This document shows positions 17,620 through 26,008 of a stretch of 64,000 bases of DNA, piece after piece. The notes beneath the pieces were generated by a model, which did no database searches, had not been told where the DNA came from, and saw only the letters and a program-made list of their open reading frames with translations. Origin of the DNA: Pseudothioclava sp033100795. Lineage in GTDB: Bacteria > Pseudomonadota > Alphaproteobacteria > Rhodobacterales > Rhodobacteraceae. Every line of letters starts with the position of its first letter. The stretch's first letter is position 1. The stretch is from NCBI RefSeq assembly GCF_033100795.1, contig NZ_JAWLVI010000001.1, forward strand, positions 930,001 through 994,000, in the 5' to 3' direction. Made by a program: the position numbers and the translations under genes.

Positions 17620-19431
17620 ATGACGATCAAACTCCCGACCCCCGTATTTGACGCACATTCCTCGGCCGGGGGCTTTGGGGAGCTGCCGGAATGGGACCTG
17701 AGCGACCTTTACACCGCCCCCGATGCGCCTGAATACGAGCGCGACATGGGCTGGCTTGAAACCGAATGCGCGGCTTTCGCGGCGGATTACGAGGGCAAGC
17801 TGGCAGCCCTTGATGCAGCAGGCATGGCGGACTGCATCCGCCGCTACGAGGCGATCGAAACCACCGCCGGACGCATCATGTCCTACGCGGGCCTGCGCTA
17901 TTACCAGAACACCGTCGATGCCGGCCGCGCCAAATTCATGGCCGACGCGCAGGACCGGATCACAACCTTCACCACGCCGCTGGTGTTCTTCTCGCTTGAA
18001 TTCAACCGGATCGAGGACACCACCTACGAGGCGGTTTTTGCCGATCCGGCGGTCGCGCGCTACAAGCCCGTCTTTGACCGGATGCGCGCGATGAAGCCGC
18101 ACCAGCTTTCGGACGAGCTTGAGAAATTCCTGCACGACCAATCGGTTGTGGGGGCTGCTGCATGGAACCGCCTGTTCGATGAAACCACCGCCGCGCTGGA
18201 ATTTACCGTCGATGGCGAGGTGTTGAACCTTGAGGCCACGACGACGCTTCTGTCCGACCACAACCGCGACAAGCGGCAAGCGGCGGCGCAGGAACTGGCC
18301 CGCGTATTCGGCCAGAACATCAAGCTGTTCGCCCGCGTCCACAACACGCTGGCGAAGGAAAAGGAAATCGAGGATCGCTGGCGCAAGATGCCGACGCCGC
18401 AGACCGGGCGCCACCTGTCGAACCACGTCGAACCCGAGGTCGTCGAGGCGCTGCGCAACGCGGTTGTGGCCGCCTATCCGCGCCTGTCGCACCGCTATTA
18501 TGCGCTGAAAGCCAAGTGGCTGGGCCTCGACACGCTGCAAGTCTGGGACCGGAACGCCCCCTTGCCGACCGAGGCCCCGCGCTCCATCGGCTGGGACGAG
18601 GCGCGCCAGACCGTGCTGGACGCCTATTCCGCCTTTGATCCGCGTATGGCCAAGATCGCTGAGCCGTTTTTTGAGAAGGGCTGGATTGATGCGGGGGTGA
18701 AACCGGGCAAGGCTCCGGGTGCGTTTGCCCATCCGACCGTAACATCCGTCCACCCCTATGTGATGCTGAACTATCTGGGCAAGCCGCGCGATGTGATGAC
18801 GCTTGCCCACGAGCTTGGCCACGGCGTCCATCAGGTGCTGGCGGCAAAGCAGGGCGAGATGCTGTCCTCGACGCCGCTGACGCTGGCTGAAACTGCAAGT
18901 GTATTTGGCGAGATGCTGACCTTCCGCAAGCTGCTGGATGGCGCGAAAACCCCTGCCGAGCGCAAGACGCTTCTGGCGGGCAAGGTCGAGGACATGATCA
19001 ACACGGTCGTGCGCCAGATCGCGTTTTATGATTTCGAGTGCAAGCTCCACGCGGCCCGCGCCAAGGGCGAACTGACGCCGGACGAGATCAACGATCTTTG
19101 GATGTCGGTGCAGGGCGAAAGCCTTGGTCCGGCGTTTGAATTCATGCCCGGATACGAGACCTTCTGGTCCTACATCCCGCATTTCGTCCACTCGCCCTTC
19201 TACGTCTACGCCTATGCCTTTGGCGACGGGTTGGTGAACGCGCTTTACGCGACCTATGCAGGCGGGCTTGAAGGCTTCGAGGACAAGTATTTCGCCATGC
19301 TCGAAGCGGGCGGGTCGATGCACCACAAAGAGCTGCTCGCGCCGTTCGGCCTTGATGCGACGGACCCCGCCTTCTGGGACAAGGGTCTGTCGATGATCGC
19401 GGGCTTCATCGACGAGCTGGAAACGCTCTGA
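17620..19431 (+). CDS. pepF: Oligoendopeptidase F (M3 family zinc metallopeptidase)
   Basis: A 603-residue cytoplasmic M3B metallopeptidase. The zinc site HELGH spans residues 397-401 (within TLAHELGHGVHQVL), and the third ligand Glu is in the downstream PLTLAETASVFGE segment. The C-terminal HFVHSPFYVYAYAFGDGLVNAL is typical of the family. It degrades peptides of roughly 7-17 residues in characterised homologues. The ATG at 17620 has a GAGG upstream. Its TGA overlaps the ATG of the next gene (TGATG), suggesting translational coupling. It diverges from the Anbu operon. Confidence 0.94.
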   Translation: MTIKLPTPVFDAHSSAGGFGELPEWDLSDLYTAPDAPEYERDMGWLETECAAFAADYEGKLAALDAAGMADCIRRYEAIETTAGRIMSYAGLRYYQNTVDAGRAKFMADAQDRITTFTTPLVFFSLEFNRIEDTTYEAVFADPAVARYKPVFDRMRAMKPHQLSDELEKFLHDQSVVGAAAWNRLFDETTAALEFTVDGEVLNLEATTTLLSDHNRDKRQAAAQELARVFGQNIKLFARVHNTLAKEKEIEDRWRKMPTPQTGRHLSNHVEPEVVEALRNAVVAAYPRLSHRYYALKAKWLGLDTLQVWDRNAPLPTEAPRSIGWDEARQTVLDAYSAFDPRMAKIAEPFFEKGWIDAGVKPGKAPGAFAHPTVTSVHPYVMLNYLGKPRDVMTLAHELGHGVHQVLAAKQGEMLSSTPLTLAETASVFGEMLTFRKLLDGAKTPAERKTLLAGKVEDMINTVVRQIAFYDFECKLHAARAKGELTPDEINDLWMSVQGESLGPAFEFMPGYETFWSYIPHFVHSPFYVYAYAFGDGLVNALYATYAGGLEGFEDKYFAMLEAGGSMHHKELLAPFGLDATDPAFWDKGLSMIAGFIDELETL

Positions 19432-20395
19432 TGCACAACACCGGGCCGGGGATTGTTCTGCATGTTCCCGGCCCGATGTCTGCCGCCGATGGCTCGGGGT
19501 TGCACGGGTTTCCGGCCAAGCTGTTCGAGGGATTTGCGCAAGCGGGCGCGCGTGTCGAGCTGCGCACCCGCGATTTCGCAGCCCTTGAAGCGATGGGAGA
19601 CACACCCGACTTCCACATCGTCTGGCAGGGCCATACCTGCCACCCGCGCCTGTTGAACACTGCCGTCGGCTATATCTTTCCGTTCTGGTATCTGGCCCGA
19701 CCGGCGTTTATGGCGCCTCAAGCCTGACGGACGGCCCTTTCGAGGCCAGCACCCAAGACCCGATCGAGGCGCACGCCTTCTTTGACCGGCTGCATAAACG
19801 GCTGGTCGTGGCACGCAAAAGCCGCCTGCCCCAGCCCGAAGAACATACCCCCCTGCCCGACAATGCGATCGCGATTTTCCTGCAAGGCTGGTCGGAGCCC
19901 ACGGAACGCCTGCGCCACATGACCGAGCCCGAGATGGTCGCCGCAGTGCTGGCCGATACCGGCGGGCGACCCGTCATCATCAAGCCCCATCCGCAGACAC
20001 GCGACCGCGAAACCTTTGAATTGCTGGCCAGTTTGCGCAACGATCCGCGTGTGACGATCTGCTTCGGGAATATTCACGACATTCTGGCGAAGGCGGCCGT
20101 GTCCGTGTCGCTTTGTTCGTCGGTCTCGCTTGAAGGGATGCTGCACCGCTGTCCGGCGGTGCTGTTCGGGCGCTCGGATTTCCATCATTGCGCGCAAACC
20201 GTGAGGCGCGCCGAAGACTGGCCGGACGCCTGCGCGGGCGCCCTTGGCACCGATTGGCCCTACGAGGCCTTCGTGCACTGGTTCCTTGCGCAAAACATGA
20301 TCAACGCAGGCCGCCCCGATCTGTTGCAGCAAGTCACGCGCCGCATCGCAGCCCAAGGGGTTGATCTGACGGAGCTAGGGCTGGCGCGGGTTTAA
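19431..20395 (+). pseudogene. Capsule-type polysaccharide transferase gene with a -1 frameshift near 19695
   Basis: Two consecutive open frames join into one protein of about 320 residues. Frame one (from 19431) ends FPFWYLARPAF and stops at 19727. Reading the other frame from about 19695 gives PTGVYGASSLTDGPFEAS and continues into the 195-residue ORF ending at 20395. Adding one base after CTGG at 19692-19695 restores WYLxPTGVYG. The C-terminal half has VIIKPHPQTRDRETFELLA and SSVSLEGMLHRCPAVLFG, as in KpsS/capsule-synthesis transferases. Either a real inactivating deletion or a sequencing error; the upstream start overlaps the pepF stop. Function is family-level only. Confidence 0.72.
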
Positions 20396-21213
20396 CCCAG
20401 CAGCTCCTCGACCTCGAACCGGGTCAGGCGCGGCAGGGCGAGCGGCCCGAAATCGCGCACCGTCCGCATCTGCGGGAACATGCCTTCGAACAACGAGAGC
20501 ATCCGCGGGTCGATCATCTCTTCCAGCCCCTCGCCGGGGTGGTAGCTTTCGACCTCAAGCCCCAGAACCTTCAGCGTCGCGTGACGCTCAAGCACCAGAT
20601 GGTAAACCGTCACCGGCGAGGCAGGCGTCACCTCGATCACGCTGACCCCGTCGATAAAGGCACGCGCAGGAACATGCGCGGCCTCCAGACCCGTCATCTG
20701 GCGCAGGCGGGCGTCGCGCAGGCAAATGCGCGCGCGCGGCCCAAGAACAAGATCGGGCAAGGGGCGCCCCGGACCCATCGCCTCGGCAGTGATCCGCGTC
20801 AGCCCCGCGCTTTGGCCAGCCTCTTGCTGATTGGGAAACAGCATCATCGACCCGACCCATGTGACGCGCTCCATCGCGCCATCCGCGGTCAGAACCCGCA
20901 TCCCCGGCACAACGTCCTCGATCGCGACAGGCCCGCACTCGCTGGTCAGCACCGCACCGCGCGCCAGCGCCGAGAACGCCTCTTCGAACAGGGGGGTTGC
21001 GGGAGCGATGCGCGTCGAGCTGTCAATATCACCGCTCGAAGTCAGCCACATCGCCTCGTATCGGCGCGTCATCGGCATCGCGCGCACCGGGCGCGGCGGC
21101 GTCAGCCCTTTGGGAGCAGGCGTCTTGATCCGCGGCAGGCGATCCGGCAGCGGTGCGGTCTGGGCTGCCCCCGCCGAGGAATACCCCGGCGCAGCCCGAT
21201 GAGGAAACGACAT
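20392..21213 (-). CDS. Hint-domain protein (Hedgehog/intein-type)
   Basis: A 273-residue protein with a disordered Pro-rich N-terminus (~65 residues) and a Hint-like domain. FSALARGAVLTSECGPVAIEDVVPGMRVLTADG is the blocks A/B region, and the block F-like end is VTVYHLVLERHATLKVLGLEVESYHPG. The residue at the splice or autoprocessing position is not the usual Cys/Ser: the segment reads RGAVLTSECG, so self-processing is uncertain. Rhodobacterales encode many such Hint proteins, usually as C-terminal domains of large secreted repeat proteins; this one is short and has no repeats. Its stop overlaps the convergent transferase stop by 4 bp (TTAA). Confidence 0.8.
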   Translation of the reverse strand: MSFPHRAAPGYSSAGAAQTAPLPDRLPRIKTPAPKGLTPPRPVRAMPMTRRYEAMWLTSSGDIDSSTRIAPATPLFEEAFSALARGAVLTSECGPVAIEDVVPGMRVLTADGAMERVTWVGSMMLFPNQQEAGQSAGLTRITAEAMGPGRPLPDLVLGPRARICLRDARLRQMTGLEAAHVPARAFIDGVSVIEVTPASPVTVYHLVLERHATLKVLGLEVESYHPGEGLEEMIDPRMLSLFEGMFPQMRTVRDFGPLALPRLTRFEVEELLG

Positions 21214-21443
21214 GCGATCAGCCTTTCGGTCTGGTCACATCTGCGCGGCCCCCACCGGATGCAGATTGACTATGCACAAGTTGCACAGCCTGCCCGTGCA
21301 GGTCAAATTTTTCGGTAAATTACAATGGGATTGCAGGGTAATGGCGCCTGCCGTCGCCGGACTGTTCCGCCCTCGTGAACGCCCTGCCACAATCGCGCCA
21401 CAATTGCCCCAACTTCGCCCGAATGCGATTCGGGGGTAAAGAA
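21214..21443. other. Gene-free region upstream of the Hint gene
   Basis: No credible coding sequence. Near the Hint gene it contains two direct copies of TGCACA three bases apart (in ATGCACAAGTTGCACAG) and an overlapping CCTGC-CCGT-GCAGG inverted repeat, so it probably holds the Hint promoter and perhaps an operator. Confidence 0.45.
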
Positions 21444-21467
21444 GGCCGGGGTTGGCAGCCCCCGGCC
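21436..21467 (-). terminator. Probable terminator of the 52-aa gene
   Basis: An 8-bp GGCCGGGG/CCCCGGCC stem (21444-21451 with 21460-21467) and 8-nt loop. On the minus strand TTCTTTACC follows. It lies about 60 bp beyond the stop of the small gene. Confidence 0.6.
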
Positions 21468-21529
21468 AGTCCTCCCCGCGCGCGCCCGCATGACAGGGCA
21501 TAATCGGCGGGGCAGGAGGAACCTGCGGA

Positions 21530-21688
21530 TCAGGAGGCGCGCAGCACGCGCGGTGCGGCGGCGCGGGTCTCACGGCGCGCGATCATTTCAGCGCGGCGCT
21601 CGCCACGGGCCCAGGGCATCTGCACGTCGGCCTTTGCGGCCTCCGCGATTACCGAGGTCATCCAGCGGCGCGTTTTCTTCGGGGTCAT
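21530..21688 (-). CDS. Small conserved basic protein, 52 residues
   Basis: A short ORF reading MTPKKTRRWMTSVIAEAAKA then DVQMPWARGERRAEMIARRE and a basic tail. It starts at an ATG preceded by AGGAG eight bases upstream and is followed by a terminator-like hairpin. The pattern KKxRWMTSVIxEA..MPWARGxRR is one I recognise from unannotated small proteins of the Rhodobacteraceae; function is unknown. Net charge is strongly positive and it is probably one amphipathic helix, compatible with nucleic-acid or ribosome binding (inference). Confidence 0.75.
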   Translation of the reverse strand: MTPKKTRRWMTSVIAEAAKADVQMPWARGERRAEMIARRETRAAAPRVLRAS

Positions 21689-21932
21689 AGCTCGTGCTCC
21701 TGCTTATCCGTATCACTCTCGGGTCTGTTGCCCGTCTGGCGACAGTTATGCCAAGGCAATGCGGCAGGGTTTTGGCAGGTAAACAATTTTCTCGCCGGAA
21801 ACGATCAATGCGGGGCGATCACGAAGATTGTTTCGAAACCCAAAGAAATTAACGGCTTTTTGCCTGCCGCGCCGCTTCGGCTGAACGAATTGCGTCCGAT
21901 CTGAGACCGACCTTGCCGAAATCCCGCCCCAA
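21689..21932. other. Intergenic region, relatively AT-rich
   Basis: No gene seen. The region between the 52-aa gene and pgeF contains TTGTTTCGAAACCC and AAATTAACGG and presumably the promoter of the small gene. Confidence 0.4.
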
Positions 21933-22694
21933 TCAGAGCCGGATAACCGAAATCAGCCGCCCGTAATCGGCCTCGCCCGCATGGGTGCTGCGGCGGTAGG
22001 AGTAGAATCGGTCCGGTTCGTTATAGGTGCAGTGGTGTATCCATTCGGCGTGCCCCACGCCCGCCTCGCGCAGACGATACAGCCCAAAAGAAGGCAGATC
22101 GAAGATCGGCTTGTCGGTCGGGCCTTGGGTGAAAAACCGTGCATAAGCAGGATCTTCAAGCGTGAATTGATCCATGAAGTCCCAACCGACCTCGTAGCAT
22201 TGCTGCGAGATGCACGGTCCTATCACCGCCGAGATCTCCGCGCGGCGCGCGCCAAGGGTTTCCATCGCGGCGATGGTGTTTTCCAGCACCCCTTCCAGCG
22301 CACCGCGCCAGCCCGCATGTGCCGCGCCGATCACCCCCGCTTCGCGGTCGGCAAACAGCACCGGCTGGCAATCGGCGGTCAGGATACTCAGCAGAACACC
22401 GGGCGTATTCGTCACCAGCGCATCGGCCTCGACCGGCGCCTCAAGCGGGCCAGTGACCGCTACGACATCGGGGGAATGGGTCTGGTAGACGCCCACAAGC
22501 TGCGCGGGCGTCAGATCGAACGCCTCGGCCACGCGGGCGCGGTTGACGGTGACAGCCTCGGTCAGGTCGCTGGAGCCATGCCCGCAGTTCAACCCGCTGA
22601 ACACCCCCGAGGACGCCCCGCCCTTGCGCGTCATGAAGCCGTGGCGCACCCCTTCAAGAGCCGGAGACGTCAGAATTTCAAGCGTTGCGGGCAT
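21933..22694 (-). CDS. pgeF: Purine nucleoside phosphorylase / peptidoglycan editing factor (YfiH family)
   Basis: A 253-residue member of the YfiH/PgeF (DUF152, laccase-domain) family. The metal site residues are in VRHGFMTRKGGASSGVFSGLN, LTADCQPVLFAD, GAAHAGWRGALEGVLENT and IGPCISQQCYEVG. Characterised members are Zn-dependent adenosine/inosine phosphorylases, and E. coli YfiH also edits UDP-MurNAc-tripeptide precursors. The ATG at 22694 has GGAG upstream and avoids overlap with midA; the 22730 start would overlap by 20 bp. It is the last gene of lgt-midA-pgeF. Confidence 0.93.
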   Translation of the reverse strand: MPATLEILTSPALEGVRHGFMTRKGGASSGVFSGLNCGHGSSDLTEAVTVNRARVAEAFDLTPAQLVGVYQTHSPDVVAVTGPLEAPVEADALVTNTPGVLLSILTADCQPVLFADREAGVIGAAHAGWRGALEGVLENTIAAMETLGARRAEISAVIGPCISQQCYEVGWDFMDQFTLEDPAYARFFTQGPTDKPIFDLPSFGLYRLREAGVGHAEWIHHCTYNEPDRFYSYRRSTHAGEADYGRLISVIRL

Positions 22695-22710
22695 CGGGCG
22701 CTCCACCGGA

Positions 22711-23793
22711 TCAATGGTCAATTTGGTCAAAGCCCGGAACAGGCGGGGCCGTCACGGGCGAGATCGCAAGGGTCTGGAACAGGTGACCCATTTCTTCGGG
22801 ATGGGTCAAGCGCCGATGCGCGGCAATATGCGCCTCAAGCGCCGGGCCGGTCAGCGATTTGGCCAAAGCTTGGGCACGCGGCGTAATTCCCAGCCGTTCA
22901 AGCAACGCGCCTTGCCCCGTCATCGCAGAGACTCGCGCCCCCGCCGCCCGAGCCGCCTGCGCAAGAGGTTCGAAATCGACATGCGCGGTCAGGTCCGCCT
23001 CGCCCGGATCGGCAAAAGGATCAACCATTTCATGGGCTTTGAGCGCCTGGAACGTATCGCCAAGGCTGCGCCAATTCCCATAGTCGATGACAATTGCAAC
23101 CCCGCCCCGCGCGGCGATCTGTCCGGCAATCCGGCCCGCGATCTGCGGGGCAAGGGGGCAAATCTCGACCACATCGCCCTCTTGAGTATCCAGCAGCCGG
23201 TGTTCGAGAAGCGCGTAATTCGTGGGCGGCGTCAGCCCCAGCCCCAATGCCCCATCCGCTCCAAGCCCGATCTGCCGCTCGGCCCATCCCTCGCCGCGGC
23301 GTTCGAACTGGCGGATCGGAAGCGCATCGAAAAACTCGTTCGCGACCAGAAACAATGGCCCGTCGGGAAGGCTCTCGACGCTGTCGTGCCAGACGGGGGC
23401 ATAGGCCGACAACCGTTGCCCCTGAACCGCGCGCAGCGTGGGCGAGGCTTCGACCAGATGCACCTCGGCGGCCTCGGCCATCCCCGGAACCGCGCGCATC
23501 GCGCGGAGCATATCGGCCATCAAGGTGCCCCGCCCCGGCCCTGGCTCGGCCAGAATGAACCGCGAAGGGCGCCCCTGATCCAGCCAGACCTGCGCAAGGC
23601 ACAGACCCAGCATCTCTCCGAACATCTGGCTGATCTCGGGGGCGGTTATGAAATCACCCTTGGCTCCGAACGGATCGCGGGTCGCGTAATAGCCGTGGTC
23701 TGGGTGCAGCAGGCATTCGGCCATATAGTGATCCAGCCGCATCGGCCCTTCGCGGGAAATCTGCGCCGCAATGATGTCGCGCAACGCACTCAT
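22711..23793 (-). CDS. SAM-dependent methyltransferase, MidA/NDUFAF7 family
   Basis: A 360-residue class I methyltransferase of the DUF185/MidA family. The N-terminal YMAECLLHPDHGYYATRDPFGAKGDFITAPEISQMFGE is the family hallmark, followed by the SAM-binding ILAEPGPGRGTLMADMLRA. The mitochondrial homologue NDUFAF7 dimethylates an arginine of complex I subunit NDUFS2 during assembly; the bacterial substrate is not established. The ATG at 23793 overlaps the lgt stop (ATGA); the longer ORF reads back into lgt and is an artefact. Confidence 0.93.
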   Translation of the reverse strand: MSALRDIIAAQISREGPMRLDHYMAECLLHPDHGYYATRDPFGAKGDFITAPEISQMFGEMLGLCLAQVWLDQGRPSRFILAEPGPGRGTLMADMLRAMRAVPGMAEAAEVHLVEASPTLRAVQGQRLSAYAPVWHDSVESLPDGPLFLVANEFFDALPIRQFERRGEGWAERQIGLGADGALGLGLTPPTNYALLEHRLLDTQEGDVVEICPLAPQIAGRIAGQIAARGGVAIVIDYGNWRSLGDTFQALKAHEMVDPFADPGEADLTAHVDFEPLAQAARAAGARVSAMTGQGALLERLGITPRAQALAKSLTGPALEAHIAAHRRLTHPEEMGHLFQTLAISPVTAPPVPGFDQIDH

Positions 23794-24677
23794 CCGCGCC
23801 GCCCCGCCCGCATCGCGCGCAACAGGAAAAACCCGCCCGCAAGGATCATCGGCAGCGACAGGATTTGCCCCATCGTCAGCCCAAGATCGCCAAAGCGCAG
23901 CACATAGCCCATCGGGTTTTCCAGCGTCATGAACTGCGCGTCCGCCTGCCGGAACAGCTCGACGAAGGCGCGCGACAGACCATAGCCCAGCAAAAACACG
24001 CCCAGCATCATGCCGGGCCGGCGCAGCGCACCAGCCGAGAGCATCACCCACAGGATCACGCCCAGAACCAGCCCCTCCAGCCCCGCTTCATAAAGCTGTG
24101 AGGCATGGCGCGCGCAGGCGCCATCCACCTGCCCCGCGATGCCAAGGCAGCTCTGCGCCTCTAGCCCTGGGAACACCACGCCCCATGCGAGATCGGTCGG
24201 GCGCCCCCAAAGCTCGGGCTTGATGAAATTCGCAACGCGGCCAAGGAACAGCCCGACCGGCGCAACCAGCGCAAAAGAATCCGCGATCGCCAGCTTCTCG
24301 ATCCCGTGGCGATGGCAATAGATCAGCCCCGCGATGACAACCCCCAGGAAGCCCCCGTGAAAGGACATGCCGCCCTCCCAGATCTTCAGGATTTCGAGCG
24401 GATGCGACAGGTAATAACCCGGCTGATAAAACAGCACATAGCCCAGCCTCCCGCCAAGGATCACCCCAAGCACAACCGCCGTCAGCAGGTCTTCGACGCG
24501 CGCAGGCTCCATCGGCGCGCCCCCTCCCCACAAGCGCGGGCGCTTCATCAGCCCCATGATGATCTGCCATCCCGCCACCAGTCCCGCGATATAGGCCAGC
24601 GCATACCAGCGGATCGGCAAGTCCACCACCGGGATCACAAAGGCATTCGGGTCAATCTGCGGAAAGGGAATAGCCAT
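23790..24677 (-). CDS. lgt: Prolipoprotein diacylglyceryl transferase
   Basis: A 295-residue inner-membrane enzyme that moves diacylglycerol from phosphatidylglycerol to the lipobox Cys of prolipoproteins, the first step of lipoprotein maturation. It has seven or so hydrophobic helices. The conserved GGRLGYVLFYQPGYY, the catalytic-region GGMSFHGGFLGVV and the signature GRVANFIKPELWGRPTD are all present. The ATG at 24677 (MAIPFPQIDP) has AAAGGACCGAGG upstream; the upstream ATG at 24701 is less likely. First gene of a three-gene operon. Confidence 0.96.
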   Translation of the reverse strand: MAIPFPQIDPNAFVIPVVDLPIRWYALAYIAGLVAGWQIIMGLMKRPRLWGGGAPMEPARVEDLLTAVVLGVILGGRLGYVLFYQPGYYLSHPLEILKIWEGGMSFHGGFLGVVIAGLIYCHRHGIEKLAIADSFALVAPVGLFLGRVANFIKPELWGRPTDLAWGVVFPGLEAQSCLGIAGQVDGACARHASQLYEAGLEGLVLGVILWVMLSAGALRRPGMMLGVFLLGYGLSRAFVELFRQADAQFMTLENPMGYVLRFGDLGLTMGQILSLPMILAGGFFLLRAMRAGRRG

Positions 24678-24800
24678 CCTCGGTCCTTTCTGGGGCGTCA
24701 AGGCGCAAGTGATCTTGCACAGGCGGCGAAGTCAACCTTGTCTCCGCGCGCAGAGCAGACCATATAGGGGCAAACACAGCCCAAAGCCGGAGCGACCCAG

Positions 24801-25070
24801 ATGCAAGCGCCCAACAAGATCTTCGACGAGATGTCCAAGCTGATGACCAATGCGATGGGCGTGGCCCAAGGCGCCAAATCCGAGGCCGAAACCGCGATGA
24901 AGGGCTGGATGGATCGCTGGCTGGCCGAGCGCGATTTCGTCACCCGCGAAGAGTTCGACGCGGTGAAGGCGATGGCCCAAAAAGCCCGCGAAGAGAACGA
25001 AGCCCTCAAAGCCCGCCTCGACGCGCTTGAGGCCGCCCCGAAGAAAGCCCCCGCCAAAAAAGGCGCGTGA
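24801..25070 (+). CDS. ubiK: Ubiquinone biosynthesis accessory factor UbiK (BMFP family)
   Basis: An 89-residue protein of the UbiK/YqiC family: MQAPNKIFDEMSKLMTNAMG, an amphipathic helix, then a coiled coil (FVTREEFDAVKAMAQKAREE) with LxxxLxxLE heptads and a Lys/Ala-rich tail (APKKAPAKKGA). In E. coli UbiK binds UbiJ and is needed for aerobic ubiquinone synthesis. The gene is solitary and divergent from lgt. Confidence 0.9.
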   Translation: MQAPNKIFDEMSKLMTNAMGVAQGAKSEAETAMKGWMDRWLAERDFVTREEFDAVKAMAQKAREENEALKARLDALEAAPKKAPAKKGA

Positions 25071-25411
25071 TCGGAGGGGAATGTTCCTCCGCCTATATGG
25101 CAGCTGTTTGGGACTTTGCTGCCATTTCCTGCGCGCAGATCAAAGTCTGGTCCCAGCCCCTTATGGACATTCATGCCCAGCGCGGCATGCCTTATGGGCC
25201 CGACGCGCAGGTCGGTTTCTTGCGAATGCGAGAGCCTGATTTCTGCGACAGAAGCCGACCTTTCTGGGCGGTTGGATGTGGCCGGTCCTGTCCGAGGTCA
25301 AAGCGCCGCTCAGTCTTGTCTGCGCTGCGGGAGCTTGTGACACATCGGACGGGGCGATCGCAAACTTAGGCGAGCGATCGAAGCGCCAGTCAGAATGTCG
25401 CGGATTTTCTG
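25071..25411. other. Gene-poor stretch between ubiK and the iron-transport cassette
   Basis: About 340 bp with only poor-quality short ORFs in all frames. No start with a ribosome-binding site, no RNA gene and no repeat is recognised. It may be decayed coding sequence at the left border of a small island (see findings). Confidence 0.45.
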
Positions 25412-25429
25412 GATCTTTTGATAAAGATC
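25412..25429. promoter_or_regulatory. Palindrome upstream of the iron-transport cassette
   Basis: GATCTTT-TGAT-AAAGATC, a perfect 7-bp inverted repeat, 36 bp upstream of the first gene start of the ABC cassette. Its AT-rich makeup in a GC-rich genome and its position suggest an operator. It does not match the classic Fur 19-mer, so the regulator is unknown. Confidence 0.45.
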
Positions 25430-25465
25430 AAGTATCATCTTGGTGTGATCCGCTACCCAGACCCT

Positions 25466-25906
25466 ATGCGCCCAATCCCGCCCTCTTCTTTCCTGCAAAG
25501 CCACCGCCGCCTGCGCGCGGGTTTTGGCTTCGCGCAGGCGATGCTGAGCGGACTTCTGCTGCTTGCGCTGATCGTTGCCGGCTCGGTCCCCGAGGGGATG
25601 ATGCGGGTGGCCGACGGGTCCGGGCTGCGGCTGGTGCTGTGCACCCCCGAAGGCCCGCGCGAGATTTGGATGGATGCCAAAGGCGTGGCGCACGACCGCG
25701 CGCCGTTGCCCGATCAGAACCACGAGACCGGCAAATGTCTTTCGGTAACGATGGCGTTCGCGGCGGTCCAAAGTGACCTTGGCACCCTTGCCGAGCCCGC
25801 GCATTTCGACCGTTTCCGCCCCGATCTGACGGCGCCCCGGCCCGCCACCGCGCCGCCGCAACACCGCCCACAGCCCCGCGCACCTCCCGTTTTCCGTCTC
25901 TCCTGA
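25466..25906 (+). CDS. DUF2946-like small exported protein next to ABC importer
   Basis: A 146-residue protein with one N-terminal hydrophobic segment (AQAMLSGLLLLALIVAGSV), then LRLVLCTPEGPREIWMDAKG and HETGKCLSVTMAF, and a Pro-rich tail. The LCTxxGxxxxxxDAxG spacing and later Cys resemble DUF2946 proteins, often found beside metal-uptake or TonB-dependent receptor genes. The ATG at 25466 is chosen over 25418 because it leads directly into the basic plus hydrophobic signal. It lies about 100 bp upstream of the binding-protein gene. Family assignment is tentative. Confidence 0.55.
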   Translation: MRPIPPSSFLQSHRRLRAGFGFAQAMLSGLLLLALIVAGSVPEGMMRVADGSGLRLVLCTPEGPREIWMDAKGVAHDRAPLPDQNHETGKCLSVTMAFAAVQSDLGTLAEPAHFDRFRPDLTAPRPATAPPQHRPQPRAPPVFRLS

Positions 25907-26008
25907 CCGCTCGCGGCCCGGCTTGTCCGTGGCCCGCCCGCGCGCTTGCGCGCAGATGACCCGCGCCCGCGCCCTTTGCGCTGGCCCGTCAACCCCATGG
26001 AGATACGT

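Noticed and set aside
25067..25369. 100-aa plus-strand ORF after ubiK
   Set aside because: It starts within the end of ubiK, is Cys/Arg-rich and has no ribosome-binding site or motif; treated as non-coding.
25412..25429. Fur box
   Set aside because: The palindrome is clear but does not match the GATAATGAT-type Fur consensus, so I list it only as an unassigned operator.
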